Assembly (NCBI GenBank): GCA_040387375.1
Contig: JAZKDW010000032.1
Span: 1-63,550 of the forward strand
Direction of reading: 5' to 3'
Length of the DNA stretch: 63,550 nucleotides
Source of the DNA: JAZKDW01 sp040387375
GTDB taxonomy: Bacteria > Pseudomonadota > Gammaproteobacteria > Burkholderiales > Burkholderiaceae_D
The notes under the pieces are model-generated. The model did not search any database, was not told where the DNA came from, and was given only the letters and a program-made list of their open reading frames with translations. Shown piece after piece: positions 46,783 to 54,856 of the stretch. The position numbers and the translations under genes are program-made. Positions within the stretch are counted from its first letter, which is position 1; every line of letters begins with the position of its first letter.

Positions 46783-48084
46783 TCACGAAGCACGCGCGGG
46801 CCGGTCCTTTGCGCCGCGCCGCATTTCAGCCGCCAGCGCGGCGCGATAGGCGCGCGGGTCGAATTCAAGGCCATAACGTGGGCTGTCCGGATATAGCCTG
46901 GTAATCGTGTCGCGCTCGTTCCGAATCGCCCGCTCCATCTCCTCGCGTGCCGGCAGGCCGAGTTCATTCACTGCCAGCGCCGCCATCCATTCCGCCTGGT
47001 CATCCATCATCCGGATATTGCCGCCGCCGCTGGCGTTGAAAAATCCGATGAAATACAGGCCCGGCACCCCGGGCTTGACCACCCGGTGATAAAGGTCAAG
47101 CCAGCGGCCGCTAACCGGCGACAGTTCCGCGCTCAGGAACGGCAGGTCGACCTCATAACCGGTAGCGGCGATCATCACATCGAAACGTTTGCTCGAGCCG
47201 TCTACAAAATGCACGGTATCGCCGCTGACCGATTTGATGCCGGGTTTGGCCGTGATCCGGTTCCAGATGAAATGGCCTATCAGCAGATGATGTCCGGCCG
47301 GATGGGTGCGTGTCTTCGGCGTCACGAAACCCCATTGTTCCATGCGGCCGTGCGCCATGCGCGCGATGGTCTCGCGGCACCAGCGGCGTATCGGCCATGG
47401 CATCCATGGCTTCTCGACCCTGGCCAGCACGCGCGAGGTCGGCACACCAAGGAACATGCGCGGCATCAGCAGCACCGGCGAACGTGCCGCCATCGTGGCC
47501 GATGCGGTGACGGTGCAGATGTCGGCCGCAATGTCGCAGGCGCTATTGCCGGCGCCGATGACAAGAACATGTTTGCCCTTGAATCGCTCCGGCACGCGAT
47601 AGCTGTGCGAGTGCAGGTATTCGCCGCTGAAATCCTTCGCGAAGGGCGGATGACTGGCTACTCCCTGATGCCCCGAGGCGACCACCACGGCGTCGAAACG
47701 CTCCTCCGATCCCTGCGCCAGCCGCACGATCCAGCCGCCGTCCGTGGTCGGCTCCACCGCCGCCACTTTGGAATGAAAGCGGATGCGCGAGCGGATATCG
47801 AAGCGGTCGGCATAGGCCTCCAGGTACGCGGCCATCTGCGCATGATCGGGATAGAGCGGCGCCGATTCGGGAAACGGGAAGTCCTTGTAAGCCGTCACCT
47901 TGTTTTCCGAATTGACGTGCAGAGACAGGTAGGCAGGGCTCAGCCCGTTATCATTTTCGTAGACCCAGAGTCCGCCGATGCGCGAGCCCAGTTCGTAGAC
48001 GACAACGTCGACGCCCTTGCCCGTCAGATGTTTGGCCGCACACAAGCCTGCTGCTCCCGCGCCGATGACCGCTACTTTACGCAT
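46783..48084 (-). CDS. Flavin-containing monooxygenase (class B FMO)
   Basis: FAD- and NADPH-dependent monooxygenase, 433 residues. VIGAGAAGLCAA at 6-17 binds FAD, the FMO fingerprint FSGEYLHSHSY is intact, followed by the NADPH motif VIGAGNSACDIA. The ATG at 48084 has AAGGGAAG and fits the family start; the frame is open 21 codons further. The promoter upstream carries the third GntR-type site, so it is likely co-regulated with hyuAB. Such enzymes oxidise amines or sulfur, or carry out Baeyer-Villiger oxidation. Confidence 0.9.
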   Translation of the reverse strand: MRKVAVIGAGAAGLCAAKHLTGKGVDVVVYELGSRIGGLWVYENDNGLSPAYLSLHVNSENKVTAYKDFPFPESAPLYPDHAQMAAYLEAYADRFDIRSRIRFHSKVAAVEPTTDGGWIVRLAQGSEERFDAVVVASGHQGVASHPPFAKDFSGEYLHSHSYRVPERFKGKHVLVIGAGNSACDIAADICTVTASATMAARSPVLLMPRMFLGVPTSRVLARVEKPWMPWPIRRWCRETIARMAHGRMEQWGFVTPKTRTHPAGHHLLIGHFIWNRITAKPGIKSVSGDTVHFVDGSSKRFDVMIAATGYEVDLPFLSAELSPVSGRWLDLYHRVVKPGVPGLYFIGFFNASGGGNIRMMDDQAEWMAALAVNELGLPAREEMERAIRNERDTITRLYPDSPRYGLEFDPRAYRAALAAEMRRGAKDRPARAS

Positions 48085-48205
48085 CACGAACTTCCCTTGC
48101 TGGTTTGCGAGCGGACCTGTGGGCCAATCTCGGGGGCCGGCGTGCACCGGCTTCTTGCTTGCTTGTTGAACGAGGCGCTTGCCTCGTATCAGTCAAGTCG
48201 CAAAA

Positions 48206-48253
48206 AGAATAGGGGAGAATTTTTGGCCTGTCAATTGATGTGGCATGACCAAA
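48206..48253 (-). promoter_or_regulatory. GntR-type operator (imperfect) and sigma-70 promoter of the monooxygenase gene
   Basis: Minus strand: TTTGGTCATGCCACA (48239-48253), where one half-site GGTC/TGGT is kept and the other is degenerate, then four bases, TTGACA (48229-48234), 17-bp spacer and TATTCT (48206-48211). The sequence TTGACAGGCCAAAA is shared with the gntR promoter, so the promoter has been copied along with its operator. Confidence 0.78.
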
Positions 48254-48316
48254 TAAATTTTATAGAGAGGGAGTGGTCCGGGCCCGATCCGCGGGGTCGA
48301 TCGTTGCCGGCGGATA

Positions 48317-48736
48317 TCAGCGATTGAGCCGAGTGCTGCATTCCGCAGAACCGTTCGCCTGCCGCAGATAGGCAATCAGCGCCGCACGTTCATTGCCATC
48401 AGTGACACCGGCGTAACCCATGCTGGTTCCGGGCACGGTTTTAGTTGGACTAAGCAGGAATCGGTCGAGCGTCTTCTCGCTCCACACAATCCCCGAACGT
48501 TTCATCGCGTCCGAATGGGAAAAACCTGCCACGCTGCCGGCACGGCGGCCGAACAGGCCGCAATGCCTGGGGCCGGTACGGTCGTAGGCCAGCGCATGGC
48601 AGGCGAGACAGCGTGAATAAACCGCCTCGCCGACCTTGATGTTCGCCGGCGGTGCGGCGTCCTTTGGTGCCCCCAGCGTCATGCCCGCCGCGAGCGCGAG
48701 CACGGCCCCCGTCAGTGAGCGCATGAGTGCACGCAT
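48317..48736 (-). CDS. Class I c-type cytochrome
   Basis: Exported monohaem cytochrome c, 139 residues. The signal peptide occupies about 25 residues, the haem site is CLACH with a preceding YSRC, and the distal Met is in GTSMGYAG. It starts 3 bp after the ferritin-like gene, so it is the third gene of the sigma-factor operon. Carries electrons in the periplasm; the partner is unknown, perhaps the adjacent ferritin-like protein. Confidence 0.87.
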   Translation of the reverse strand: MRALMRSLTGAVLALAAGMTLGAPKDAAPPANIKVGEAVYSRCLACHALAYDRTGPRHCGLFGRRAGSVAGFSHSDAMKRSGIVWSEKTLDRFLLSPTKTVPGTSMGYAGVTDGNERAALIAYLRQANGSAECSTRLNR

Positions 48737-48739
48737 GGT

Positions 48740-49315
48740 TCAGGACATGAAGGCGGAAGGCACCGGCGTTTCACCCAGCGCATTGCGCAGGATCGCCCAA
48801 TGCATCGCTTCGTCACCGAGGATGCTGGCGGCGGCCTTGGCGAGATCGCGGTTGCCGAAGAGCGGCACGGCGCCGAGATAGGCACTGACAGCGCCTTTTT
48901 CCAGCGTGGCGGCAAAACGCAGCACGTCGGACTGGGTCTTCAGCGTATCGGTCGGAAAAACATATTTGGCCTTTGCCGCCACCGGATTGCCTCCCAGCTT
49001 CATGATCGTTTTGGAGAGGACATCCGCATGTTCCTTGTGGTGGCCCTGGAATGTGACGGCCAGGTCAAGCACCGGCTTTTGCAGCAGCCCGCTCTCTGCC
49101 CCGAGCTGGTAGGCAGCAATCGCCTCCAGTTCGGCGCCGAGCGCCGTGTTCAGTATGCGCACGTCCGAGCTTGCGGCTGCGCCGCCTTTTGCCGCCAGTG
49201 CATCCTGGCCGGCAAGCAATGCAACTGCGGCGCCTGATAACAGCAGGCCCGACTTCCCCAGGAACAGGCGGCGGGGATTGTCGGCGGCATCGTAGGCTTG
49301 AGTGAAAAAAGACAT
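48740..49315 (-). CDS. Tat-exported ferritin-like domain protein
   Basis: 191 residues. An N-terminal RRLFLG followed by a hydrophobic stretch and AALAA-like cleavage region is a twin-arginine signal. The mature part is a ferritin-like four-helix bundle with carboxylate/His ligands in ELEAIAAY, GHHKEHAD, EKGAVSAY and DEAMHWA, as expected for a di-iron site. Lies between an ECF sigma factor and a cytochrome c gene in one operon. Possible roles are oxidative-stress defence or iron oxidation outside the cytoplasm. Confidence 0.85.
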   Translation of the reverse strand: MSFFTQAYDAADNPRRLFLGKSGLLLSGAAVALLAGQDALAAKGGAAASSDVRILNTALGAELEAIAAYQLGAESGLLQKPVLDLAVTFQGHHKEHADVLSKTIMKLGGNPVAAKAKYVFPTDTLKTQSDVLRFAATLEKGAVSAYLGAVPLFGNRDLAKAAASILGDEAMHWAILRNALGETPVPSAFMS

Positions 49316-49348
49316 GGTGGTTCTCCTTTGCGTAGTTGTTGTAAACCG

Positions 49349-50056
49349 TCAGGCATCGCCTGCATGGGAATTCCCGAGCCGCTCCATTACCCCGGCGACG
49401 ATACGATCGCAACGTTCGCCATCGAACGAAAATGCATCCTCCAGAGCACCGTCCATTTCGCGCGCCAGCGCCTCGCGCAAAAGGCTACGGGCACGGAAGA
49501 AGCGCGTGCGTACAGTCGCTTCCGGGATATCAAGGCATACCGCCACTTCTTCACTGCTCATTTCCTCTACCGCACGCAACACGAATACGGTACGGAATGC
49601 ATCGGGCAGCCGATCAATCGTTTTTTCCAGCAGGTGCCGCGCCTGTCCCCGCATTGCGGCGAGCTCGGGTGATTCTGGTGCGCCTGCGTCCATGTCCACC
49701 TCAGCGGCTTCGTTAATCCATTCCATGTCTCCATCCAAACGTATGACCTCGGCCCGGCGCTTGCTCTTGCGTGATTTTGCGATTGCCTCATTGACGACGA
49801 TGCGCGTCAGCCAGGTCGACAGTTTTGCATCGCCGCGGAATTGACCGATGCGGCGATAGGCCAGAAGATAGGCATCCTGCACAATGTCCTCCGCCTCGGC
49901 ATCATCCTTGAGGATGCTGCGCGCAGTACGGTACAGGCTCTGGTTGTAGCGCCGCATCAGCAACTCGAACGCGTGATGATCGTGAGCGGCGATTCGCTGC
50001 GCGAGTTCTGCGTCGGACAGGTCGATGAGGATGGCTTTGGTCGTTGCTGGCAGCAT
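49349..50056 (-). CDS. ECF-type RNA polymerase sigma factor
   Basis: About 235 residues. Region 2 is visible in AFELLMRRYNQSLYRTAR and DIVQDAYLLAYRR, region 4 in LPDAFRTVFVLRAVEEMS and IPEATVRTRFFRARSLL. The frame is open to an ATG at 50098; 50056 is chosen because the upstream ATG would overlap the likely promoter region. No anti-sigma gene is adjacent; instead the ferritin-like and cytochrome c genes follow on the same transcript. It probably activates its own operon. Confidence 0.87.
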   Translation of the reverse strand: MLPATTKAILIDLSDAELAQRIAAHDHHAFELLMRRYNQSLYRTARSILKDDAEAEDIVQDAYLLAYRRIGQFRGDAKLSTWLTRIVVNEAIAKSRKSKRRAEVIRLDGDMEWINEAAEVDMDAGAPESPELAAMRGQARHLLEKTIDRLPDAFRTVFVLRAVEEMSSEEVAVCLDIPEATVRTRFFRARSLLREALAREMDGALEDAFSFDGERCDRIVAGVMERLGNSHAGDA

Positions 50057-50099
50057 GGCGTCTCGGTCTCTCTGGCTTTTTCGGCGGTGATACGACATT

Positions 50100-50127
50100 A
50101 GATGAAGGCGGGATTGCCCGCGTTCCC
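50100..50127 (-). promoter_or_regulatory. Possible ECF-dependent promoter of the sigma-factor operon
   Basis: Minus strand GGGAAC at 50122-50127, followed about 17 bases later by TCATCTA. GGAAC is the usual -35 core of ECF promoters; the -10 is not clear. If used, the mRNA would start near 50093 and support the internal ATG at 50056. Confidence 0.3.
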
Positions 50128-50293
50128 GAAATGATCAAATGGGCCGGGGAAAATGGCCGGGGGATGATAATGCTGATGTTTAGCCGCACGCCCTTTAGCT
50201 GGCGAACGTGTATGGATGCTCAAACTGAGGTACTGGGATCTTCCAGGAGCCCTATGCTGTCATCAGCTTTTCGGCCAATGTTATTGTCCGAGT

Positions 50294-50647
50294 TCAGTCG
50301 GCGGCAGGCGGCACGTGGCGTTCCAGATCCATGCTGTCGTGCAGTAGCCGCAGCACATCAATGACCTCGCGTTCCTCGAAGCTGCTCACTCGAAACAGAA
50401 CGAAGTGCCGGTCTTTGCGACTATTTCGAGCAATATGAAGCGTCCAGATATGTGCGCCGATTTCGCTGCGCTCTTTGACGCCAGGAATCGCCGGGCCGGC
50501 GCTTAGCTCTTTCAGCGCGGATGACATGGTGTCGGCATAAATCAGCGCTTGCGCCGGACCAAAGTTATCCGTCGTCCAGCGCAGAATTTGACGATAGTCC
50601 GTTTCGGCAGCAGCCGAAAGACGAATAGTCCCGGAATCTCCCCGCAC
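50294..50647 (-). CDS. RelE/ParE-family toxin
   Basis: About 117 residues. The ParE-type opening TIRLSAAAETDYRQILRWT and the C-terminal VIDVLRLLHDSMDLERH are typical. The start is uncertain: GTG 50647 is used, TTG 50668 is another option, and no ATG lies at the expected place. It overlaps the antitoxin reading frame by about 80 bp. ParE toxins act on DNA gyrase. Whether this one is expressed depends on the unusual overlap. Confidence 0.75.
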   Translation of the reverse strand: MRGDSGTIRLSAAAETDYRQILRWTTDNFGPAQALIYADTMSSALKELSAGPAIPGVKERSEIGAHIWTLHIARNSRKDRHFVLFRVSSFEEREVIDVLRLLHDSMDLERHVPPAAD

Positions 50648-50936
50648 CGTAGGGTGACTTGGCGCCAAGCACTTCGGAAGTCAGCGTCGCCAGATGTTGA
50701 CCGAGCCTGTCCGTCGAGTCAAAACTGCGGAACGCCCCTGCGTCCAAGTCAGCGATGCCAATCCGCGCCGCTTCACGCAAGACGGCCAGCCGCACGTCGT
50801 CTTCTGATTCACGGCGTTCCACCAGGCGCAATCCTTCGCGCAATACTTCGCTTGCGTTCTGATATCGCCCGGATGTCACAAGCTGCTCAACAAAGTGTGC
50901 TTGATGATCGGTAAGGACGACATTTCTGGTTGGCAT
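50565..50936 (-). CDS. ParD-like antitoxin (CC2985 type)
   Basis: About 123 residues from ATG 50936. The ribbon-helix-helix N-terminus is PTRNVVLTDHQAHFVEQLV, followed by GRYQNASEVLREGLRLVE, as in ParD. Homologues usually end soon after the segment ATLTSEVLGAKS; here the frame continues 25 further codons into the toxin gene to a TAA at 50565. The stop may have been lost by mutation, giving a C-terminal extension. Confidence 0.75.
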   Translation of the reverse strand: MPTRNVVLTDHQAHFVEQLVTSGRYQNASEVLREGLRLVERRESEDDVRLAVLREAARIGIADLDAGAFRSFDSTDRLGQHLATLTSEVLGAKSPYGAGRFRDYSSFGCCRNGLSSNSALDDG

Positions 50937-51024
50937 GGGAACCTCACTATTAAAAGCGGTGTATTGGCATACTATGCCATACACGCGCTTGCTGCGAGTC
51001 GAAGCGCAGCAATGCCAGATCCTG

Positions 51025-51063
51025 ATCTTCACGAAAACAATGGCAATGCCATCACTGACGAAG
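51025..51063. repeat. Boundary repeat R1
   Basis: ATCTTCACGAAAACAATGGC continues through the palindrome ATGGCAATGCCAT to GACGAAG. A close copy lies at 53043-53081. The repeat is located upstream of the ParDE-like pair. The 277-bp gap 51033-51309 holds no gene. Confidence 0.65.
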
Positions 51064-51324
51064 GGATGCCAGGTCGGATCCAGTTACCCCGCTATTACTT
51101 ACACGGATGACACGCCGCTTGCTCCAGGCAATGCTTCAAAGGGCAAGCTACGTCTCAAGGTCGTAAGTAGCCGACGCGCAAGCAGGGCGAGCCTGATAGA
51201 ATCGCGCGATGCATCCGGCATCAGAATTCGGTCGGAAAATAATATGGCTACTCGCTTCTGCCAGTAGCCATTTTTTTAGCCTGGCTCGCGGTGGCGCAGA
51301 CTTAGCTTCATGGAAGGAATCAAC

Positions 51325-51762
51325 TTGGCAACGTTCAAAATTGCCCATATCAAGGAACAGGGCATCAACATCATCATCATCCCTATGGCGACATCCTTCG
51401 GCGATCGTTCCGAGAGCGATAGATTTGAAATCATCGAGCTTCTTCAGGCCGCTGCGGTATCGGCCCAGTTGCGCGGCAAGGTCGTGCCAATGTGGCAGGA
51501 AGAACGCGGCTACAAATTCATCGCGCCGCCGGAATGGCAGCCTTATTTCAGAACCCTGAAGTGGAAAGACCTGAAGAGGAATCTCAATCGCGAATTGACT
51601 TGCGAGGATGCCGACCGCCTTGGCGTCAATCCGAACTTCACGCTGTCGACCGCATCAGCCCCCCTGACTCCGGCAGGCGTCGCAACCCTGTTGCGCTCCT
51701 GCTGGAATCATCTTGTCCGGGTGGCGTCCAGCACATTTGGGGACGTCCCTAAAGGAAAATAA
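51325..51762 (+). CDS. Conserved hypothetical protein
   Basis: About 145 residues. TTG 51325 is preferred as start because AAGGA stands 6 bases before it; the upstream ATG 51310 lacks a ribosome site. The N-terminal pattern MATFKIAHIKEQGINIIIIP, then VVPMWQEERGYKFIAPPEWQPYFRT, recalls a short hypothetical protein common in Burkholderiales, but no function is known to me. Stands alone, flanked by accessory genes. Confidence 0.65.
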   Translation: MATFKIAHIKEQGINIIIIPMATSFGDRSESDRFEIIELLQAAAVSAQLRGKVVPMWQEERGYKFIAPPEWQPYFRTLKWKDLKRNLNRELTCEDADRLGVNPNFTLSTASAPLTPAGVATLLRSCWNHLVRVASSTFGDVPKGK

Positions 51763-51810
51763 GTGTTGTGAAAATCAGCCTGCGCTACTTCTTCGGCTGG
51801 CCTTGTCTCC

Positions 51811-52017
51811 TCACATGACTTGGTGATGTGTAAGCGATAACCAGTCAGCGTTACTGGTATGGGTGACATCGTGTGGCCCCCGCCCCCGGAAGTGGTTAAG
51901 ATGCCTGACTCGGCAATTTACCAACTTTGTTGACACCGAAGGACCTTGCGCCGCCGCATCCTTAATTCCTTGAACTATTCCATTAACTATAACTGGCACT
52001 ACATCGGACTTACTCAT
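51811..52017 (-). CDS. Possible small protein after the membrane protein gene
   Basis: 68 codons beginning MSKSDVVPVIVNGIVQGIKD. Its ATG overlaps the last codons and stop of the membrane protein gene by 8 bp (ATGAGTAA), which suggests coupling. The C-terminal half (HLNHFRGRGPHDV) looks like non-coding sequence read through. Function not recognised, and possibly a decayed gene. Confidence 0.35.
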   Translation of the reverse strand: MSKSDVVPVIVNGIVQGIKDAAAQGPSVSTKLVNCRVRHLNHFRGRGPHDVTHTSNADWLSLTHHQVM

Positions 52018-52663
52018 TTTTATTCTCTCCTCCGGATGTTAATAGCATGGCAAGGACATACAACGCAGCTTCGTAGACAAGGAAACCTGCGCTATGAATT
52101 ACGCAAAATTTTATTAGTATCCCTTTTGCTGAATAATCACTAGGGCTAACCATTATATGGACTAGGACGCCCCCTAAAATGAATAACAAAACGTATTTTT
52201 TATTTGTAAGATGGGCGTGTCTTAGATAAACGTCGGCGCCATAGAAATTTTTTGCTTCGAACCGCGGTGCGACAGGTTCATATCGCTCAAGCGAATAAGT
52301 TGAGCCTATGAGCCCTCTTCTGAAAATCAGATCGTTATATAAATCATATGGGGTATTTTTAAACCTGGATATCTCGGACGCTGAAAAGCGTCGTAATAAA
52401 TTCGGCAGGACCAACAGAATCGCAATCAAATAGAACGCTGCGGCGATTGCAATTTGCGTTTTCCAATAGAACCATTGACAGTCGTCGGCTCGAATCGTCA
52501 GCTGATTAAAAAAATTGCAAATAGAAGCAAGAGATACGCTAAAAAAGCAAGCAAGTACTACGCTCGCTGTCATAAGAAGAATTTGGACTACCTTCACCAC
52601 CCTGATCAGAATCAAAGGGGCCAAAGGGACCAACATCGATCTACTTTTCATCTCACAATCCAC
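52010..52663 (-). CDS. Uncharacterised membrane protein of low GC
   Basis: 217 residues with four hydrophobic segments: near 15-45 (LIRVVKVVQILLMTASVVLA), 70-90, 155-170 and 185-210. The soluble loop in the middle contains RFKNTPYDLYNDLIFRR. Codon use is clearly more AT-rich than in the neighbours, pointing to recent transfer. No family recognised. Located between the toxin-antitoxin modules, so it may be part of a defence or mobile cargo set. Confidence 0.6.
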   Translation of the reverse strand: MDCEMKSRSMLVPLAPLILIRVVKVVQILLMTASVVLACFFSVSLASICNFFNQLTIRADDCQWFYWKTQIAIAAAFYLIAILLVLPNLLRRFSASEISRFKNTPYDLYNDLIFRRGLIGSTYSLERYEPVAPRFEAKNFYGADVYLRHAHLTNKKYVLLFILGGVLVHIMVSPSDYSAKGILIKFCVIHSAGFLVYEAALYVLAMLLTSGGENKNE

Positions 52664-53081
52664 CTCTCAAATACCGCATCATTCACCGCGCCGTTGGGGG
52701 AGGCTATGGTTCCTGGGAGGGGAAATGAAATCAGATTCGACATACCGTTCACCAACGGCGAGAATGGTCAGTGTTCCGGAAATAATCCGCCTGGCTCTGC
52801 AGAACCGGCTAATCAGATTCTCGTCTTGTTTCACTGTCCGAACCCCTTCGCCATCCGAAAGAAGAAGGCATGTCAAGTCGGTCCCTATTTCCTGCCAATG
52901 TATGACAAGGCCAACCTTGATGTCTTGCCACTTGCAGGATACAACCACCGGCGCGAGAAACAGCATGATTGTCTCAATTGCGCCACGCCGATGACCAGGA
53001 TGAACATCGGCAGCGGTGGGAGCGCTTGCGGTGACATCACGAATCTTCACCGAAGCCATGGCAATGCCATCGCTGACGAAG
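52664..53081. other. 418-bp gap without a convincing gene
   Basis: Open frames on both strands have no ribosome site or family pattern. The best is minus-strand 52679-53059 (MASVKIRDV...), which starts inside boundary repeat R2 and is probably not real. The left end has a CCCCTCCCAGG-like GC stretch. Confidence 0.5.
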
Positions 53082-53107
53082 TTATGTCGAGTCTGACGCT
53101 GAGCCTT
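53043..53107. repeat. Composite boundary repeat R2
   Basis: The left half (53043-53081) matches R1 at 51025-51063. The right half (53083-53107) matches R3 at 55013-55037 at 24 of 25 bases (TATGTCGAGTCTGACGCTGA then GCCTT). The right half covers the last codons of abiEii. Confidence 0.75.
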
Positions 53108-54140
53108 GATTGACGATCTTCTCGAAGCGCTCTGCACTGTCCAGCACGGCGTCGAATCGCGGGACGTCGCCGAAGACCATGCCTGCCATTGCTGCGTAGT
53201 CTCTTTCAAGTGCATCACGCATCGCAGTGCTCGGCGTCAACGTGAACGTGCCGGGCGCTGCAATATCGAGCCCCAAATCGGTGCTGCCGAAGAACAGCCT
53301 CGCGTGGCGAGCGCAGTCAATCGCCAGCGCGTGATCGCTCTGCCATACGGTCGCTAACGGTGCCTGCATCAGTTGATGTATGTCATAGTAGTGGCGCGAG
53401 ACGCGTTGCCCACCGTGCCTTAGCTCGCCGCGACGGTCGTGCCACTGACGAAGGCCGTGCAAGATCATGACCTTGTCCCAGAAGGTGCGTTCGGGCTTCA
53501 CAGTGATAACATTTGTCACGGTCAAGTCCAGGTCGGGCAGATCCTTTGTGACAAACGGCGTCACGAAGGCCGCGACATGCGGATCGATTGCAGATTTGGC
53601 TCCGGCCTCAATCTTGACGGCAGAGCGAATGTAATCGTCCGTGGTGGCGGTAACTGCGGGATACCAGAACAGCAGGCCCTGACCATCCTTATCGTCGGGG
53701 TCCGGCTCCAGTCGAAAGCGGTCTTCGGGAATGGCAGATGCCGCGAGGTGAGCGAACTGCGCTTTCAACGGCCCTGCGATATACGCCCGGCATGCGTTGC
53801 GGATGGCTTCGAGACGTTCACGGCGCTTCTTCCCGCTCAGCGCATCCAGGTCGGCAACCTCGGCTCCCTGCCCCAGATCATCGCGAAAAACAGTGATGTC
53901 AATATCTTCGGAAAAGCGGGAGATCAGGCCGAAGGCCTTGGAAAGCGAGGTATCGCCCTTGAACAGCAAGCGAGGTCCACCAACCTCCAGACCGTTGAAC
54001 AGCACATCTAGTGTCCAGCAGACCCAGAAATCCTTTTCGACGTTTTGGACGGCTGTACCGAGGCGGGCCGCCGCACCGAGAAACAAGTCTCGCCGCTCAG
54101 CATCGCCGGCGGTGATGACGGTTTGGAATGCTGGATTCAA
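53082..54140 (-). CDS. abiEii: AbiEii-type nucleotidyltransferase toxin
   Basis: Type IV toxin-antitoxin (AbiE) toxin, 352 residues. The nucleotidyltransferase core reads FKGDTSLSKAFGLISRFSEDID (61-81), with GDTSLSK where most members have GGTSLSK. The start codon is TTG, overlapping the antitoxin stop as TTGA. AbiEii proteins block growth during phage infection by nucleotide transfer. Its last eight codons lie in a boundary repeat, so the C-terminus may be altered. Confidence 0.85.
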   Translation of the reverse strand: MNPAFQTVITAGDAERRDLFLGAAARLGTAVQNVEKDFWVCWTLDVLFNGLEVGGPRLLFKGDTSLSKAFGLISRFSEDIDITVFRDDLGQGAEVADLDALSGKKRRERLEAIRNACRAYIAGPLKAQFAHLAASAIPEDRFRLEPDPDDKDGQGLLFWYPAVTATTDDYIRSAVKIEAGAKSAIDPHVAAFVTPFVTKDLPDLDLTVTNVITVKPERTFWDKVMILHGLRQWHDRRGELRHGGQRVSRHYYDIHQLMQAPLATVWQSDHALAIDCARHARLFFGSTDLGLDIAAPGTFTLTPSTAMRDALERDYAAMAGMVFGDVPRFDAVLDSAERFEKIVNQGSASDST

Positions 54141-54856
54141 CGGACCTCCACGTGTTTGGCCGAGCGGCGTCGCACAGACGGTGGCTTTTCCGCCCGAGTA
54201 GATTGACGTGTCGCGGTCGATGCAGGCAGCGGGTCACATCCGGGGAGTTCACGGACCAAGCTTTGCATCCACGCCGGTAACACGTTGAAGCCATCAAGCA
54301 GATCTTGGCGGATCGCAGCGCCGTGAACAGGGTCCGCCAGCACTTTGGTCAGCTTGCTCAGGATAGAAGAACGTTCCGAATTCAATGTGTCTTTCAACCA
54401 GTGCAGCGCCTGTACGATACGCATGGCCGGACGTCCCGCCCAGTAGAGACGGCTGGGGGCTGTCTGCTTGAACTCGATCGTGAGCTTGTCTAGTTGAACT
54501 GCGCGGCGGCGGGTATCGGTATGGATGGTGACGCGAGCCGGTACCGCATCGGTCAGTCCAAGGTCATTGGCAGCGGTCATGCCGTCCACCAGCAAGCGCA
54601 GTTGGTCTCGCCTGGCAATGGCTTCCGCCACTGCGCGGTAGTCCGGGGTTGTGGGACGCTTGGTCAGGTTGTTGAGTTTGGGCGTGTCGTATAGGCCTCT
54701 GTCGATTCGACGCAACTCTCCACCATGGACCATGCGCTGCAGGGTCTTGTCTATGGCATCACGACCACCCAAGTGCGCAAAGTCAGTTGGCACCCAGACT
54801 TGACCGGGTTCTGCCCCTTGGATCAACGCAGCGATGTGGGATTTAAGTTCGGACAT
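54137..54856 (-). CDS. AbiEi-type antitoxin (DUF6088)
   Basis: 239 residues. The N-terminal winged helix (VWVPTDFAHLGGRDAIDKTLQRMV, then GELRRIDRGLYDTP) is typical of AbiEi/DUF6088 antitoxins, which repress their own promoter. AGGAGG stands before ATG 54856; the frame is open 33 codons further into the operator region. The C-terminus is basic. Coupled to the toxin gene by a 4-bp overlap. Confidence 0.85.
   Translation of the reverse strand: MSELKSHIAALIQGAEPGQVWVPTDFAHLGGRDAIDKTLQRMVHGGELRRIDRGLYDTPKLNNLTKRPTTPDYRAVAEAIARRDQLRLLVDGMTAANDLGLTDAVPARVTIHTDTRRRAVQLDKLTIEFKQTAPSRLYWAGRPAMRIVQALHWLKDTLNSERSSILSKLTKVLADPVHGAAIRQDLLDGFNVLPAWMQSLVRELPGCDPLPASTATRQSTRAEKPPSVRRRSAKHVEVR

Noticed and set aside
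47086..48327. 413-codon plus-strand frame opposite the flavin monooxygenase
   Set aside because: Shadow frame that runs through the promoter region; no recognisable protein features.
52679..53059. 127-codon minus-strand frame MASVKIRDV...
   Set aside because: Begins inside boundary repeat R2, has no ribosome site and no family resemblance; kept only as a note in the gap entry.
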